DNA of 64,000 nucleotides from assembly GCA_026126105.1 (NCBI GenBank), contig JAHCJV010000013.1, positions 1 through 64,000 on the forward strand, given 5' to 3'. Origin of the DNA: Enhydrobacter sp. Lineage in GTDB: Bacteria > Pseudomonadota > Alphaproteobacteria > Reyranellales > Reyranellaceae. The notes beneath the pieces were generated by a model that was given only the letters and a program-made list of their open reading frames with translations, searched no databases and was not told the DNA's origin. Below are positions 8,330 to 17,841 of this stretch, one piece after another (the first letter of the stretch is position 1; every line of letters starts with the position of its first letter). A program made the position numbers and the translations under genes.

Positions 8330-9511
8330 ATGATTCTCGCCGCTCTCCTGCTGCCGGTCGCCATCGGCGCCCTCGTGCTCCTCATCCAGCGCTTCGGCGT
8401 GCCGGTGTTCCTCGGGTTGATGGCTGTGGTTGCGGGCTACGGCATCGCTGCCGACATGACCTTCCAGTCGATCGGCAAGGCCTTCGGCCTGGGCTTCGCG
8501 ACGGCGCTCGAACAGGCCGGCCTGCTCGTCATGGCCGGCGCGCTGGTCGGCGCGCTGCTGATCAGGCAACCCCTGCCCGGGCCGGCCGCCGCGGCGGCGG
8601 GCGCGCTCTCCGGGCTCGGCGGCTCGGCGGCCGGCGGCCTCGCATTGCTGCAGCCCGCCGGTGACGGCGCGCCGCGACGGGCGATCGGCATGGCGCTCGC
8701 GCTGCTGATCGTCCACGGGCTGGTCGCGCCCTCGCCGCTCGCGGTCGCCTCGGCCTCGGTCTTCAATGCCGATATCCGCACGATGCTCTGGATCGCGGTG
8801 CCCGTCGCCGCCATCAGCGCTGCCGTCGGCTGGTTCCTGATCGCCGGCCGGGAGACTGCGCGCGGCGTGCTCTCGCTTGGCTGGCTGGCGATCGCGATCC
8901 CCGTCGGCCTCCTGATCGTGCAATCGATCGCGCAGATGCCGACCGAGCCGCTCGGCAAGGGAGGCGCGCGCGAGTTCTATACCGGCATCAGCCGGCCGCT
9001 GATGCTTGCGGTCTTGGCGATCGCGCTGGCGCTGCTGCTGTCGCGCCGCTGGCAGCCGGATGTGCTGGCCGACATGCGCTGGGCCCCGCTGCTGCTGACC
9101 GTGGCTGCCGCCGGCGGCTTCGCGCGCGTGCTCGACGAGACCGGCATGGCCGAGTTGCTGGCCGAGCGCGCGCTCGATGCGCGGCTGGGCCTGCTGGCGC
9201 CGTTCCTCGCGGCGGCCATCGTCAAGACGATGCAGGGCAATTCATTGAGCGCGGTGCTCACGGCCTCCGGCATGATCGAGCCGATGCTGCCGGCGCTCGG
9301 GCTCGACAGCGCCACCGGCCGGGCGCTCGCGGCCGCGTCGGTCGGCGCAGGGTCGATCGCGATCTGTCACGTCAACGATCCGTTCTTCTGGATCGCCGCC
9401 CACATGGCTAACCTTCCGCCTCTCGCCGCCCTGCGCGTGATCGCGCTGGGCAGCCTGGCGGTGTCGGTCACTGCGCTGCTGCTGCTGTCTGCGGTCCGGC
9501 TGGCGTTGTGA
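8330..9511 (+). CDS. GntP-family permease (gluconate/organic-acid:H+ symporter-like)
   Basis: A 393-residue very hydrophobic protein with about 11-12 membrane segments. The C-terminal part has the sequence order of GntP transporters: GNSLSAVL, then ASVGAGSIAICHVNDPFFW near 344-362, comparable to the conserved SHVNDxxFW of gluconate permeases. It probably imports a hydroxy-acid or sugar acid with protons. It is somewhat shorter than E. coli GntP (about 440-450 residues), mainly in the middle. The gene is divergent from GH5 and overlaps the next gene's 3' end by 44 bases in antisense. Confidence 0.75.
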   Translation: MILAALLLPVAIGALVLLIQRFGVPVFLGLMAVVAGYGIAADMTFQSIGKAFGLGFATALEQAGLLVMAGALVGALLIRQPLPGPAAAAAGALSGLGGSAAGGLALLQPAGDGAPRRAIGMALALLIVHGLVAPSPLAVASASVFNADIRTMLWIAVPVAAISAAVGWFLIAGRETARGVLSLGWLAIAIPVGLLIVQSIAQMPTEPLGKGGAREFYTGISRPLMLAVLAIALALLLSRRWQPDVLADMRWAPLLLTVAAAGGFARVLDETGMAELLAERALDARLGLLAPFLAAAIVKTMQGNSLSAVLTASGMIEPMLPALGLDSATGRALAAASVGAGSIAICHVNDPFFWIAAHMANLPPLAALRVIALGSLAVSVTALLLLSAVRLAL

Positions 9512-10481
9512 GGCCGGCTCGGTGGACCTGGGCGGCAAGCAGGCACAGGCATGTCGCGACCGCGCAAAGAGGCTCCAGGGCCGCCTTGATCATGTCGGCG
9601 CTGACAACTGACGGCGCTTGCCTCGAGCGTGCAGGGCCCAGGCTATCCTCGGTCTGCTTCAGCAGCCAGCCGAGCGGCAGGCTGGCGCCATTCACCCACG
9701 GCACGTCGTGGCGCAGCCAGACGTCGAGGTCCATCTCCAATCCATGGGCCGGGTCGCGAGTGGCGGCGATATCGAGGGCCGCGGCCAGCAGCTGAGCCGG
9801 CTGTTCCGGCTTCGTCACCGCAGCAGGCACATAGACGGCCAGCGGCGCATCGGTCAGGGCGGCACAGAACTGCAGCAGCGCCGGATCGCGATCGTCGCCC
9901 ATCACCATCTGGCGGATGCCGCGCACCATACCCGGCAGGTGATGCCGACGTCCCTGCCGCACCAGGGTGGCGAGATCGGCCAGCACGTTGGACGCCAGGC
10001 CGAGGTCGCTCAGCCACCGTGCGGCGAGCGCTTCGGGCGCACGCGCGCCGCCGGAGAAAATCGCCGCGATCTGCCGGCGCCGGACTTCGCGGGCGCGTGC
10101 ATTGTCGACGTGATCGATCGGCGCAGCGGTTTGCTCGACCTCGGCCGGCGCCACGACTCCCTTTGGATCGAACTCACGGCTGCTGCCGATGACCTGACCC
10201 GCCGCCGCGACGACCATGTCGGTTCCGCGCCAGGACACGTTGACCTTGAGGACCGTGGGCGCCCGCAGCCGCAAGTGCATCGTGTGCACCACGAGCGACT
10301 CATGACCCTCGCGCTGCAGCTCGACCCGCAGGCGGCCGGACGGCTTGCCGCGGACGGTCAGCGTCCGCTGACCGTCGCTCTTGCGCAGAAGAGTCTGTGT
10401 GACCGCTGGCGGCCACGCGCTGATCTGCAGTTCGGCAAAGAGACTGCCGTCGGCCAGGCTATCGACCATGGTTCCTCGCAT
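9468..10481 (-). CDS. protein of unknown function
   Basis: A 337-residue protein with no motif I can assign. The N-terminal third (1-115) looks beta-rich and alternates charged and hydrophobic residues (for example TLTVRGKPSGRLRVEL). Residues 125-290 are mostly helical and carry PLLQFCAAL-like and WLRHDVPWVNG segments. The C-terminal 40 residues contain a hydrophobic, Cys-containing stretch (LCAVATCLCLLAAQV) that could be a membrane anchor. Its last 44 bases overlap the 3' end of the GntP-type gene on the other strand. ATG 10469, preceded by GAGGA, is an alternative start. Codon use matches the neighbours, so I consider it real. Confidence 0.6.
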   Translation of the reverse strand: MRGTMVDSLADGSLFAELQISAWPPAVTQTLLRKSDGQRTLTVRGKPSGRLRVELQREGHESLVVHTMHLRLRAPTVLKVNVSWRGTDMVVAAAGQVIGSSREFDPKGVVAPAEVEQTAAPIDHVDNARAREVRRRQIAAIFSGGARAPEALAARWLSDLGLASNVLADLATLVRQGRRHHLPGMVRGIRQMVMGDDRDPALLQFCAALTDAPLAVYVPAAVTKPEQPAQLLAAALDIAATRDPAHGLEMDLDVWLRHDVPWVNGASLPLGWLLKQTEDSLGPARSRQAPSVVSADMIKAALEPLCAVATCLCLLAAQVHRAGLTTPAGPQTAAAAQ

Positions 10482-10539
10482 CGTTGTCGATATGAATTCT
10501 ACGGTGCGGCGCAGCCGCCGCCTTGAGCTGCATCAATGG

Positions 10540-11511
10540 TCAGTCGAGCTTGACCCCGGCCGCCTTCAGGGCCGGCTCCCAGGCCTTGCGATCGGCGGCC
10601 AGGAACTCGGCAAAGCCGGTGCGGCCGGCGGGCGGCAGATCGAGGCCAAGATCCCCCTTCCAGCGCTTCTGGATGTCCGGATTAGCCAGCGCCTCCCCGA
10701 TCGCGGCCTCGAGCCTGGCGATGATGGGTTCGGGCGTGCCGGCGGGAGCGCCGACCCCGTACCATGAGGTCGCGACGTAGCCCGGCAAGGTTTCGGCGAT
10801 CGCCGGAATGTCGGGCGCGGCGGCTGAGCGCGCGGCAGAGGTGACGCCGAGGCCCTTTACCTTGCCGCCACGCACCTGCGGCAGCATCGAGGGCATATTG
10901 GCGAACATCATGTTGACCGTACCGGAGATCAGATCGCCGTACACGGCGCCTGCACCCTTGTAAGGCACGTGGATGATGTCGACGCCCGCCATCACCTTGA
11001 ACAGCTCGCCGCTCAGATGCAGCGAGGAGCCGGGCCCCGAGGAAGCGAAGGAATACTTGCCGGGCGCCGCCTTGCAGAGCGCAATCAGCTCCGCAACGCT
11101 GTTGGCTGGCAGGCTGGCAGTGACGCCGAGCAGATTCACCAGCATCGCCAGCCGCGACACCGCGATGATGTCCTTGTCGGGATCGTAGGGCAACCTGCTG
11201 TAGAGCCGCGGATTGATCGTGTGGCTCGCTACCGAGATGAGGCCGATCGTGTAGCCGTCCGGCGCGGCGCGAGCGAGCTCGACGGTGCCGATGTTGCCGC
11301 CGGCTCCGCCCTTGTTCTCGACCACGAAGGATTGGCCCAGTATCCGGCTCAGCTGGTCGCAGATCAGGCGGCTGACCGTGTCGGTTCCGCCGCCGGGCGC
11401 AAAGGGCACGATGAAGCGCACAGTTTTGCTCGGCCAGGCGGCCTGCGCTCGCGCCGCTCCGAGCGGTGCGGTTGCAGCAAGGCTGCCAAGCATCAGGTGA
11501 CGGCGCTTCAT
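10540..11511 (-). CDS. tripartite tricarboxylate transporter (Bug/TctC) family substrate-binding protein
   Basis: A 323-residue periplasmic binding protein. It has a signal peptide (KRRHLMLGSLAATAPLGAARAQA) with an RR pair suggesting possible Tat export. The Bug-family core follows: W-P-S-KTVRFIVPFAPGGGTD at 26-43 and NKGGAGGNIGTVELARA near 80-96. These loops bind the carboxylates of small acids. No TctA or TctB membrane genes are nearby, so it is an orphan binding protein of the kind that is very abundant in some Proteobacteria. It lies divergent from the MFS gene at 11572. The ligand cannot be read from the sequence. Confidence 0.9.
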   Translation of the reverse strand: MKRRHLMLGSLAATAPLGAARAQAAWPSKTVRFIVPFAPGGGTDTVSRLICDQLSRILGQSFVVENKGGAGGNIGTVELARAAPDGYTIGLISVASHTINPRLYSRLPYDPDKDIIAVSRLAMLVNLLGVTASLPANSVAELIALCKAAPGKYSFASSGPGSSLHLSGELFKVMAGVDIIHVPYKGAGAVYGDLISGTVNMMFANMPSMLPQVRGGKVKGLGVTSAARSAAAPDIPAIAETLPGYVATSWYGVGAPAGTPEPIIARLEAAIGEALANPDIQKRWKGDLGLDLPPAGRTGFAEFLAADRKAWEPALKAAGVKLD

Positions 11512-11571
11512 CGACTTCCTCCGGTAATTCTTCTTGGCTGCAGCATATCGGCGGCGATAGCGTGCGGCACA

Positions 11572-12798
11572 ATGAATTCGCCGGAGGACGCACCGACGGA
11601 ACGGCGTCCCGCGGTGCGGGAATTGCTGCGCGAGCCGGACTTCCTGCGGCTATGGCTGGTCGGCGGCTTCGCCAATGCCATGCGCTGGCTCGAGCTGCTC
11701 GCGTCCAGCCTGTTCGCCTTCGAGGTTACGGGATCGGCGCTGGCGGTGACCGGCATCGTCGCGGCGCGGCAATTGCCGCAGCTCGTCTTCGGCGCCTTTG
11801 CCGGCGCGGTTTCCGAGGCGGTCGATCGCAAGCTGATCGTCATGCTGGCGCTGCTCGTTCCCGCCACCGTGTCGACCGTGCTGGCGACGCTCGCGACCAC
11901 CGGTCACCTCGCTCTGTGGCACATCGCGCTGGGCAATCTCGTGGCCGGCACCATGTGGGCGACCGAGATGTCGACCCGCCGCCGCATGGTCGGCGAGGCG
12001 GCCGGGCCGCACCGCATCGTGCCGGCGATCGCGCTCGATTCGGCGACGGGCGCAGCGACGCGCATGATCGGCCCGCTGCTCGGCGGCTTCGCCTTTCAGT
12101 GGCTCGGCATGCAGGGCGCCTACACCCTGACCGCCCTCGTGCAGTTCGCCGGCGCCTTCGCCATGGCGGGACTCGTGCACCATCAGGTGACCCGCCGGCT
12201 CGCGCTGGCGCGCATTCCCACCGATATCGCCGACGGGCTTCGCTTCGCCCGCACCAAGCCGCTCATCCTGCTGGTGTTCGGGGTGACAGTCGTGACCAAC
12301 GCCTTCGCCTTCTCCTACCAGGGGTTGGTAGCACCGCTTGGAGTGGCCGAGTTCCATGTCTCGCCCGGCCTGGTCGGCCTGCTGGCGGCGGGAGAACCGC
12401 TGGGAGCCCTCCTGGGCGGCGCGCTGATCGCGGCCGGCGTGCTGCGCATGGATCGCCGGCTGATGTTCGCCGGCGGCGCGTCGCTGTTCATGGTGATGCT
12501 GCTCGTGGTGGCGCTTTCGCCGTCCTACTGGCTCGCCCTCGCCGTCCTGATCATTGGCGGCTTCGGCACGGCGGGCTTCGGGAACATGCAGTCGACCCTG
12601 ATGCTGACCGAAGCGCCGGTGGAGATGCGTTCCCGCCTGATGGGCATCGTGACAGTGGGCATCGGCACCGGGCCGCTCGGCGTGCTGGCCGCGGGAGCGA
12701 TCGCCGCCGAGCTCGGGCCGCGCGGCGCGGTGTTCGGGATGGCGAGTCTCGGCCTGCTGGCCACCCTCACCCTCGTCCTCGCCCTCCGGCGGCGATGA
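11572..12798 (+). CDS. MFS transporter (EntS/TetA-like exporter)
   Basis: A 408-residue integral membrane protein with about 12 hydrophobic segments, starting MNSPEDAPTERR. The first membrane segment follows REPDFLRLWLVGGF, typical of the DUF894/EntS-like MFS exporters. The loop 2-3 region reads FAGAVSEAVDRK in place of the canonical GxxxDRxGRR. It probably exports a small molecule; no siderophore or drug gene is adjacent. The stop codon TGA (12796-12798) abuts the convergent gene's stop (TCA at 12799-12801), so the two genes meet with no spacer. Confidence 0.85.
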   Translation: MNSPEDAPTERRPAVRELLREPDFLRLWLVGGFANAMRWLELLASSLFAFEVTGSALAVTGIVAARQLPQLVFGAFAGAVSEAVDRKLIVMLALLVPATVSTVLATLATTGHLALWHIALGNLVAGTMWATEMSTRRRMVGEAAGPHRIVPAIALDSATGAATRMIGPLLGGFAFQWLGMQGAYTLTALVQFAGAFAMAGLVHHQVTRRLALARIPTDIADGLRFARTKPLILLVFGVTVVTNAFAFSYQGLVAPLGVAEFHVSPGLVGLLAAGEPLGALLGGALIAAGVLRMDRRLMFAGGASLFMVMLLVVALSPSYWLALAVLIIGGFGTAGFGNMQSTLMLTEAPVEMRSRLMGIVTVGIGTGPLGVLAAGAIAAELGPRGAVFGMASLGLLATLTLVLALRRR

Positions 12799-13779
12799 TC
12801 AGGCTGTCTTCAGCAGCAGCTTGCCCGCGACCTGGCGGCCTTCGAGGCGGCGGTGCATGTCGCCGGCCTGCCCCAGCGGGAAGACACCCTCGATCGGCAC
12901 CTCGAGCCAGCCTTCCGACAAGCCTTTGAGGCAGTGCGCCACGCCGGCGTTCCATTCGGGCGAGCTCTGGTCGACATGGCCGAGATGGAGGCGGGTGAAT
13001 GTCTGCGAGCGCGGCAGGATGCGCTCCCGGATGTTCTTGAACGGCTGGCCCTCCGCCTCGCCGATGCTGATGATGTGGCCGAGTGGACGGACCACGCCGA
13101 ATATGCGGTCGAGCATCGAGGCGCCGTAGGAATCGATCGCGAGATCGACCCCCTTGCCGCCGGTGAAATCGAGCACGGCCTTCTCGAAGTCCTCGGTCGC
13201 ATAGTTGATCACCTTCGACGCACCATAGGCGAGCGGCCGCTTCTCCTTGCCTGCCGTGCCTGTCGTACCGATCACCTTGACGCCGGCATGGACCGCCAGC
13301 TGAGTAACCGCGAGACCGACGCCGCCGCCGATCGCGCTCACCAGCACCTTGCTGCCAGGCTTCAGGCGGCCGTGGACCGTGTAGAGCATGTGATAGGCAG
13401 TGAGCGCCGTGATCGGAAATGCCGCCCCGACATCGAGCGGGACATCGTCCGGCAGCTTGATCAATCCGGCCGCGCTGGCGACGCATTTCTCGGCGTAGCC
13501 GCCGCCCTTTTCCGGAAAAGTCGCGACCCGGTCGCCGACCTTCACGCTGGTGACTCCAGGGCCGAGCTTCGACACGGTACCCGAGACCTCGAAGCCCAGC
13601 ACCAGCGGGTAGACCATAGGATGCGGGTAAATGCCCTGACGAACCTGCGTATCGGCCCAGTTGCAGCCGGCATAGGCGACGTCGATCACCACCTCGCCGG
13701 GACCCGGCTCGGGATCGGGCCTGTCGGCCAGCACGAGCTGATCGGGACCGCCTTTGTCATGGATGACGACTGCCTTCAT
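12799..13779 (-). CDS. quinone-oxidoreductase-like MDR-family dehydrogenase
   Basis: A 326-residue medium-chain dehydrogenase of the zinc-independent QOR (Qor/CrtB-like) group. The catalytic domain begins [15 protein letters not shown] and has [17 protein letters not shown] around 35-52. There is no structural-zinc cysteine cluster. The NADPH-binding motif [16 protein letters not shown], a variant of the AxxGxxG fingerprint, lies near 147-162. It should reduce a quinone, enone or acryloyl-type double bond with NADPH. It is divergent from the RutA-type monooxygenase at 13852 with 72 bases between starts; a shared regulator is possible but not shown. Confidence 0.88.
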   Translation of the reverse strand: MKAVVIHDKGGPDQLVLADRPDPEPGPGEVVIDVAYAGCNWADTQVRQGIYPHPMVYPLVLGFEVSGTVSKLGPGVTSVKVGDRVATFPEKGGGYAEKCVASAAGLIKLPDDVPLDVGAAFPITALTAYHMLYTVHGRLKPGSKVLVSAIGGGVGLAVTQLAVHAGVKVIGTTGTAGKEKRPLAYGASKVINYATEDFEKAVLDFTGGKGVDLAIDSYGASMLDRIFGVVRPLGHIISIGEAEGQPFKNIRERILPRSQTFTRLHLGHVDQSSPEWNAGVAHCLKGLSEGWLEVPIEGVFPLGQAGDMHRRLEGRQVAGKLLLKTA

Positions 13780-13851
13780 CGGGTGCTTCCTTCTGCTGGA
13801 CTGGCACGACCCTTGCTCACGACGGATATCCCCGCTGTGCAGGAGTTCGTC

Positions 13852-14934
13852 ATGGATATCGGCGTGTTCATTCCCATCGGCAACAATGGATGGCTGATCT
13901 CCACGACGTCACCGCAATACATGCCGACCTTCGAGCTCAACAAGCAGATCGTGCTGAAGGCCGAGCATTACGGGCTCGAATTCGCGCTGTCGATGATCAA
14001 GTTGCGCGGCTTCGGTGGAGAGAGCGAGTTCTGGGACCACAATCTCGAATCCTTTACCCTGATGGCCGGCCTCGCCGCCGTAACCAAGAAGATCCAGCTC
14101 TATGCCTCGGTCGCGGTGCTGACGATACCGCCCGCCATCGTCGCGCGCATGGCCTCGACCATCGATTCGATTTCCAACGGCCGCTTCGGCGTCAATATCG
14201 TCTCTGGCTGGGCCAAGATGGAGTACGAGCAGATGGGCTTGTGGCCGGGCGATGAGTACTTCGCCAAGCGCTACGACTACAGCACAGAATACGTCACCGT
14301 GCTGCGCGAGCTGTGGGAGAAGGGCACGTCCAATTTCAAGGGCGAGTACTTCAAGATGGACGATTGCAAGCTCAGCCCGCGCCCGCAGGCCGAGATGAAG
14401 ATCGTCTGTGCCGGCCAGAGCCCGCGGGGCATGGAGTTCGGTGCAACCTGGGGCAACTACAACTTCACCCTCGGCAAGGGCGTCAACACCCCGACCGCAC
14501 ACGCGCCGACCAACCTCGCCATGCTGGAAGCAGCGAAGAAGACCGGCCGCGACGTCGGCAACTACGTGCTGATGATGGTGATCGCCGACGAGACCGACGA
14601 GGCGGCGATGGCCAAGTGGAAGCGCTACAACGAAGGCGCGGACATGGGCGCTCTTTCGTGGATGGCAGGCGAGGCCAATGCCGACACCAATGCTGCCGAC
14701 GGCGGCACGGCCAAGCGCATTTCCGCTCCCGAAGGCGCGATCAACTTCAACATGGGCACCCTGGTCGGCTCCTATGCCACGGTGGCGAAGCTGCTCGACG
14801 AGTGCGCGACGGTGCCGGCGACCAAGGGCATCATGCTCACCTTCGACGACTTCCTGATCGGCCTGGATCAGTTCGGCGAACGCATCCAGCCGCTGATGAA
14901 GACCCGGGCGGACCGTATGAAGGTGGCGGCGTAG
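13852..14934 (+). CDS. RutA-type flavin-dependent pyrimidine monooxygenase, stand-alone copy
   Basis: A 360-residue luciferase-like monooxygenase very close in sequence to E. coli RutA. It shares [20 protein letters not shown] at the N-terminus, [64 protein letters not shown] and the C-terminal [19 protein letters not shown]. RutA uses FMNH2 and O2 to open the uracil ring via a flavin-N5-peroxide. This copy keeps the substrate-loop motif GKGVNTPT and is the better RutA candidate of the two. AGGAG sits just upstream of ATG 13852. No recognisable rutB, rutC, rutD, rutE, rutF or rutG is adjacent, so the pathway is either split or different. Confidence 0.88.
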   Translation: MDIGVFIPIGNNGWLISTTSPQYMPTFELNKQIVLKAEHYGLEFALSMIKLRGFGGESEFWDHNLESFTLMAGLAAVTKKIQLYASVAVLTIPPAIVARMASTIDSISNGRFGVNIVSGWAKMEYEQMGLWPGDEYFAKRYDYSTEYVTVLRELWEKGTSNFKGEYFKMDDCKLSPRPQAEMKIVCAGQSPRGMEFGATWGNYNFTLGKGVNTPTAHAPTNLAMLEAAKKTGRDVGNYVLMMVIADETDEAAMAKWKRYNEGADMGALSWMAGEANADTNAADGGTAKRISAPEGAINFNMGTLVGSYATVAKLLDECATVPATKGIMLTFDDFLIGLDQFGERIQPLMKTRADRMKVAA

Positions 14935-14954
14935 GCGCGTCCAGACGCGCCTAC
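14931..14954. terminator. bidirectional hairpin terminator shared by two convergent genes
   Basis: An 11-bp perfect inverted repeat, GTAGGCGCGTC (14931-14941) and GACGCGCCTAC (14944-14954), separated by CA. It contains both stop codons: TAG of the RutA-type gene (14932-14934) and TAG of the convergent amidase (14951-14953 on the minus strand). There is no long T tract, so efficiency is uncertain, but the position between convergent ends fits a two-way terminator. Confidence 0.65.
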
Positions 14955-15892
14955 TCCAAAACGATCCTCGGAAAGTAGAACGACACGACCCAGTTCGGCA
15001 CGTCGACGATCGAGCTGATTCGCAGGTCGGCGCAGACGCTGCACAGCATGTAGGCGTCGATCGCCGAGTAGCCGTAGCGCTTGCCGAGCAGGTCGATCAT
15101 CTCCGATACCGCGGTGCGCGCGCCGGTCATCAGGTCTGGCCCAATGCCGGTCGTGACCTCGTAGCCCTTCTTGTCGAAGTGATCCGTGATCGGGCCGGGC
15201 GTGGTGTAGTGCGGCATCTTGAGGTTGACGTCCTTCACCAGCTCGAGCTTCAACGCCACGTCGATCGGGCTTTCGATCGCCGTGCCGCAGACCTCGCCGT
15301 CGCCCTGCGCGGCATGCGTGTCGCCGACCGAGAACAGAGCGCCGTCCACTTCGACCGGCAGGTAGAGCTCGACGCCTTCGACGATGTCGCGCACGTCCAT
15401 GTTGCCGCCGACGTTGCGCGGCGGGACGATGCTGTGCAGGCCTGCAGCCGCCGGCGCGACGCCGATCGTGCCCGGAAACGGACGCAGCGGCACGCGCCCG
15501 CCCGGGCCGTACATCGCGGGCGCGAGGCCGGGATCGTAGTTCCAATGATGGATCTTGGCGTCGGGGAACTGGTCGGCGAGCAGGCCGAAGCCCGGGATGT
15601 TGCCGGTCCAGCCCCAGCCGGAGGGCTTGAAGTTCAGCACCGTCACCTTGACCGCATCGCCCGGCTTGGCACCGTCGATGAAGACCGGTCCGGTCACCGG
15701 GTTGACGAACGCGAGATCGAGCTTGGCGAGGTCGGCCGCCGTCGAGGTCTTGGAGAGCTGGCCTGACGAGGCGTCCTTGGTCTCGAACTGGATGGTCTCG
15801 CCCGGCGCGATCCGGAGGACCGGCGGGAAGGCGTTGTTCCAGCCGTGATGGATGTGGCCGCGGTGGATCGTATGCTTGGGATGGCTGTGCAT
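14951..15892 (-). CDS. acetamidase/formamidase family (FmdA/AmdA) amidohydrolase
   Basis: A 313-residue protein with the FmdA/AmdA layout. It has an N-terminal H-x-H-x-G-W-N-N segment (HHGWNNAFPPVL), TGPVFIDGAKPGDAVKV near 74-90, MDVRDIVEGVELYLPV near 173-188, and the signature SVGDTHAAQGDGEVCGTAIE near 194-213 with the likely metal ligands and catalytic acid. It hydrolyses small amides such as formamide or acetamide, releasing ammonia. The start at 15892 (MHSHPKH) leaves 10 bases after the SDR stop; the longer frame from 15913 would overlap the SDR gene. It is the last gene of the rutA-like/ABC/SDR operon, so its amide substrate may be made by that pathway. Confidence 0.88.
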   Translation of the reverse strand: MHSHPKHTIHRGHIHHGWNNAFPPVLRIAPGETIQFETKDASSGQLSKTSTAADLAKLDLAFVNPVTGPVFIDGAKPGDAVKVTVLNFKPSGWGWTGNIPGFGLLADQFPDAKIHHWNYDPGLAPAMYGPGGRVPLRPFPGTIGVAPAAAGLHSIVPPRNVGGNMDVRDIVEGVELYLPVEVDGALFSVGDTHAAQGDGEVCGTAIESPIDVALKLELVKDVNLKMPHYTTPGPITDHFDKKGYEVTTGIGPDLMTGARTAVSEMIDLLGKRYGYSAIDAYMLCSVCADLRISSIVDVPNWVVSFYFPRIVLE

Positions 15893-15902
15893 GGACGCGC
15901 TC

Positions 15903-16658
15903 CTACACGGCAACCGTGAGGGCGCCGTCGATCACGAGGTTGGTGCCGGAGATGCGGCTCGCCACCGGGCTCGAAAGAAAGACCACGCCGTTGGCCACCT
16001 CTTCCGCCGTGCCGAACTTGCCGGTCGGATTTACCTTCACGGTCGAGGCGAAGAGGTCGGGCATGTTCTTCTCGATGTTCTGCCAGATGCCGCCGTCGAA
16101 ATACGTGTTGCCGGGCGACACGCAGTTGACGCGGATGCCCTTGCCGACGAGCTGGCGGCTGAGCCCCTTGGCGTAGTGGATCAGCGCCGCCTTCATCGCG
16201 CCGTAGGAGCCGGCCGCGAAATCGACCTCGAAGCCCGAGACGCTGGAGATCAGCACGATCGAGGCGCTCGACGACTTCTCGAGGAACGGCACGGCCGCCG
16301 CCACGGCATTCACCGTATGCATCATGTCGGTCCGGAAGGATTTCTCCCACGTCTCGGCCGAATCGCCGACCGCGAGTGCGCTGACATTGCACACCAGCGC
16401 GTCGATGCCGCCCAGCTCGCTGCCGGCGTCGGAAATCCAGCCCTTCAAGGCATCGGCGTCTGCGACGTCGAGCGAGCGGCCGAACGCCTTTACGCCTTTG
16501 ACCTTCAACGCCGCGATGGTTGCCTCGACCTCGCCCGCGTTGCGGGCGCAGAGCGCGATATCGGCGCCTTCGCTGGCGAACGTATCGGCGATCGCACGAC
16601 CGATCCCCTTGCTGCCGCCGGTGACGACAGCCTTCTTGCCCTTAAGCCCAAGATCCAT
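15903..16658 (-). CDS. short-chain dehydrogenase/reductase (SDR)
   Basis: A 251-residue classical SDR. The cofactor motif is TGGSKGIG at 13-20 (TGxxxGxG), the NxS region is VCNVSALAV near 88-96, the catalytic Ser lies in LISSVSGF near 138-145, and YxxxK appears as YGAMK near 155-159. An arginine pair after strand 2 (CARNAGE) suggests NADP(H) is possible. It oxidises or reduces an alcohol/carbonyl group. It lies between the ABC binding-protein gene (26-base gap) and the amidase (10-base gap), so it is probably an enzyme of the imported compound's catabolism. Confidence 0.9.
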   Translation of the reverse strand: MDLGLKGKKAVVTGGSKGIGRAIADTFASEGADIALCARNAGEVEATIAALKVKGVKAFGRSLDVADADALKGWISDAGSELGGIDALVCNVSALAVGDSAETWEKSFRTDMMHTVNAVAAAVPFLEKSSSASIVLISSVSGFEVDFAAGSYGAMKAALIHYAKGLSRQLVGKGIRVNCVSPGNTYFDGGIWQNIEKNMPDLFASTVKVNPTGKFGTAEEVANGVVFLSSPVASRISGTNLVIDGALTVAV

Positions 16659-16683
16659 ACGGCCCCCGATCAGGCGGCCGAGA

Positions 16684-17829
16684 TCATGCCGCCAGGAATT
16701 CGTTCCACTTCTCCGTATAGTACTCCAGATTCTTCGGCCGGGTATTCCAGACGAAAACGCGCTCCGCGCGATCTGCGAGCGAGCCTCCGTCGCGGCCTTC
16801 GCCGCCATAGACTTCCTTGACCAGCTTGGGATCGAGATACTTCTCGTAGTTGTTGACGGTCGAGAAGTAGCCGATCTCGGACTGGCGCGCGCCTGGGTAT
16901 CCTTCCATCCAGTAGTTGAGCCACTCGTAGCAGGCATCGAGGTTCTTGCTGGTCGCTGAGATCGCATAGCCGTTGCACCAGGCGCGGTAGCCCTCCTTGG
17001 CGACCGCGTAGTGCACGGGAATGCCCTTGCTCGCCACCTCGACGATCACCGGCCACCAGGCGTCGGCGATCCAGACCTCCTCCGAGGCCATCAGGTTCAC
17101 GAGCTCGCCATAGGCCTTCCACATGGCGCGGAAGTGGCCCTCCTTCTTCTTCTCCTTGAGGAAGGTGGTCACCGTGTCGACTTCCTTCTCGGTCATGCTG
17201 CTGATGTCGACAGGGTTGAGCAGGCCGAGCGCGCGCATGCCCATCGCCGCATTCAGCATGCCGAGCCAGTCGATGCCGAACATCGCCACCTTGCCGCGCC
17301 ATTTCGGATTGAACAGCTCGCCCCACGACAGCTCGTTGTTCACCGCCGGGATCTTGCCGGCGTTGTAGCCGATCGAATCCATCTGGAAGAACATCGGCGC
17401 GAAGGTGACCTTGGTCTTCGACTCATCGGTGTACATCATGCGGCCGGGATTGGCGCCGAAGCCGAGCGGCGAATTCGGCGTGGCGCGGCCGTCCTTCAGC
17501 AGCGGATGCATCAGGGACCAGTTCGGCAGCTTCGAGATATCGATCGGCTGCAGCAGCTTCTCGCTGTTGGCATAGGCGGCGAACGGCGCATCCGTGAGCA
17601 CGACGTCGACCGGCGCGGTGCGCAGGCGATCGATGCGCACCTGGGTCGACGGGTTGACGAAGGGCCGCGGCGTGATGCCGGTGCGCTTGCCGAATTCGCC
17701 CAGGATTGCCTCGCGCATGTCGTAGCTCGCCCCCGCGAGCTGGATCTGCTTGGCCTGAGCAAGGGCGGAACGGCCCAGCATCGGGGCTGCGAGGCCGGCG
17801 GCAAGCACGGAACGGCGTTTGATGATCAT
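16684..17829 (-). CDS. ABC transporter substrate-binding protein, polyamine-type (PotD/PotF family)
   Basis: A 381-residue periplasmic protein. Its leader (MIIKRRSVLAAGLAAP) has a twin-arginine pair and an ALAQA cleavage site near 22-26. The mature part has the family 1/8 binding-protein pattern (PVDVVLTDAPFAAYANS, SWGELFNPKWRGKVAMFG, WYNY-like ACYEWLNYWM). It should deliver the ligand to the two permeases encoded upstream on the same transcript. The neighbouring RutA-like enzyme and amidase make an N-containing heterocycle or amide a reasonable guess for the ligand, but this is inference. Confidence 0.9.
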   Translation of the reverse strand: MIIKRRSVLAAGLAAPMLGRSALAQAKQIQLAGASYDMREAILGEFGKRTGITPRPFVNPSTQVRIDRLRTAPVDVVLTDAPFAAYANSEKLLQPIDISKLPNWSLMHPLLKDGRATPNSPLGFGANPGRMMYTDESKTKVTFAPMFFQMDSIGYNAGKIPAVNNELSWGELFNPKWRGKVAMFGIDWLGMLNAAMGMRALGLLNPVDISSMTEKEVDTVTTFLKEKKKEGHFRAMWKAYGELVNLMASEEVWIADAWWPVIVEVASKGIPVHYAVAKEGYRAWCNGYAISATSKNLDACYEWLNYWMEGYPGARQSEIGYFSTVNNYEKYLDPKLVKEVYGGEGRDGGSLADRAERVFVWNTRPKNLEYYTEKWNEFLAA

Positions 17830-17841
17830 GACCTGTCTCCT

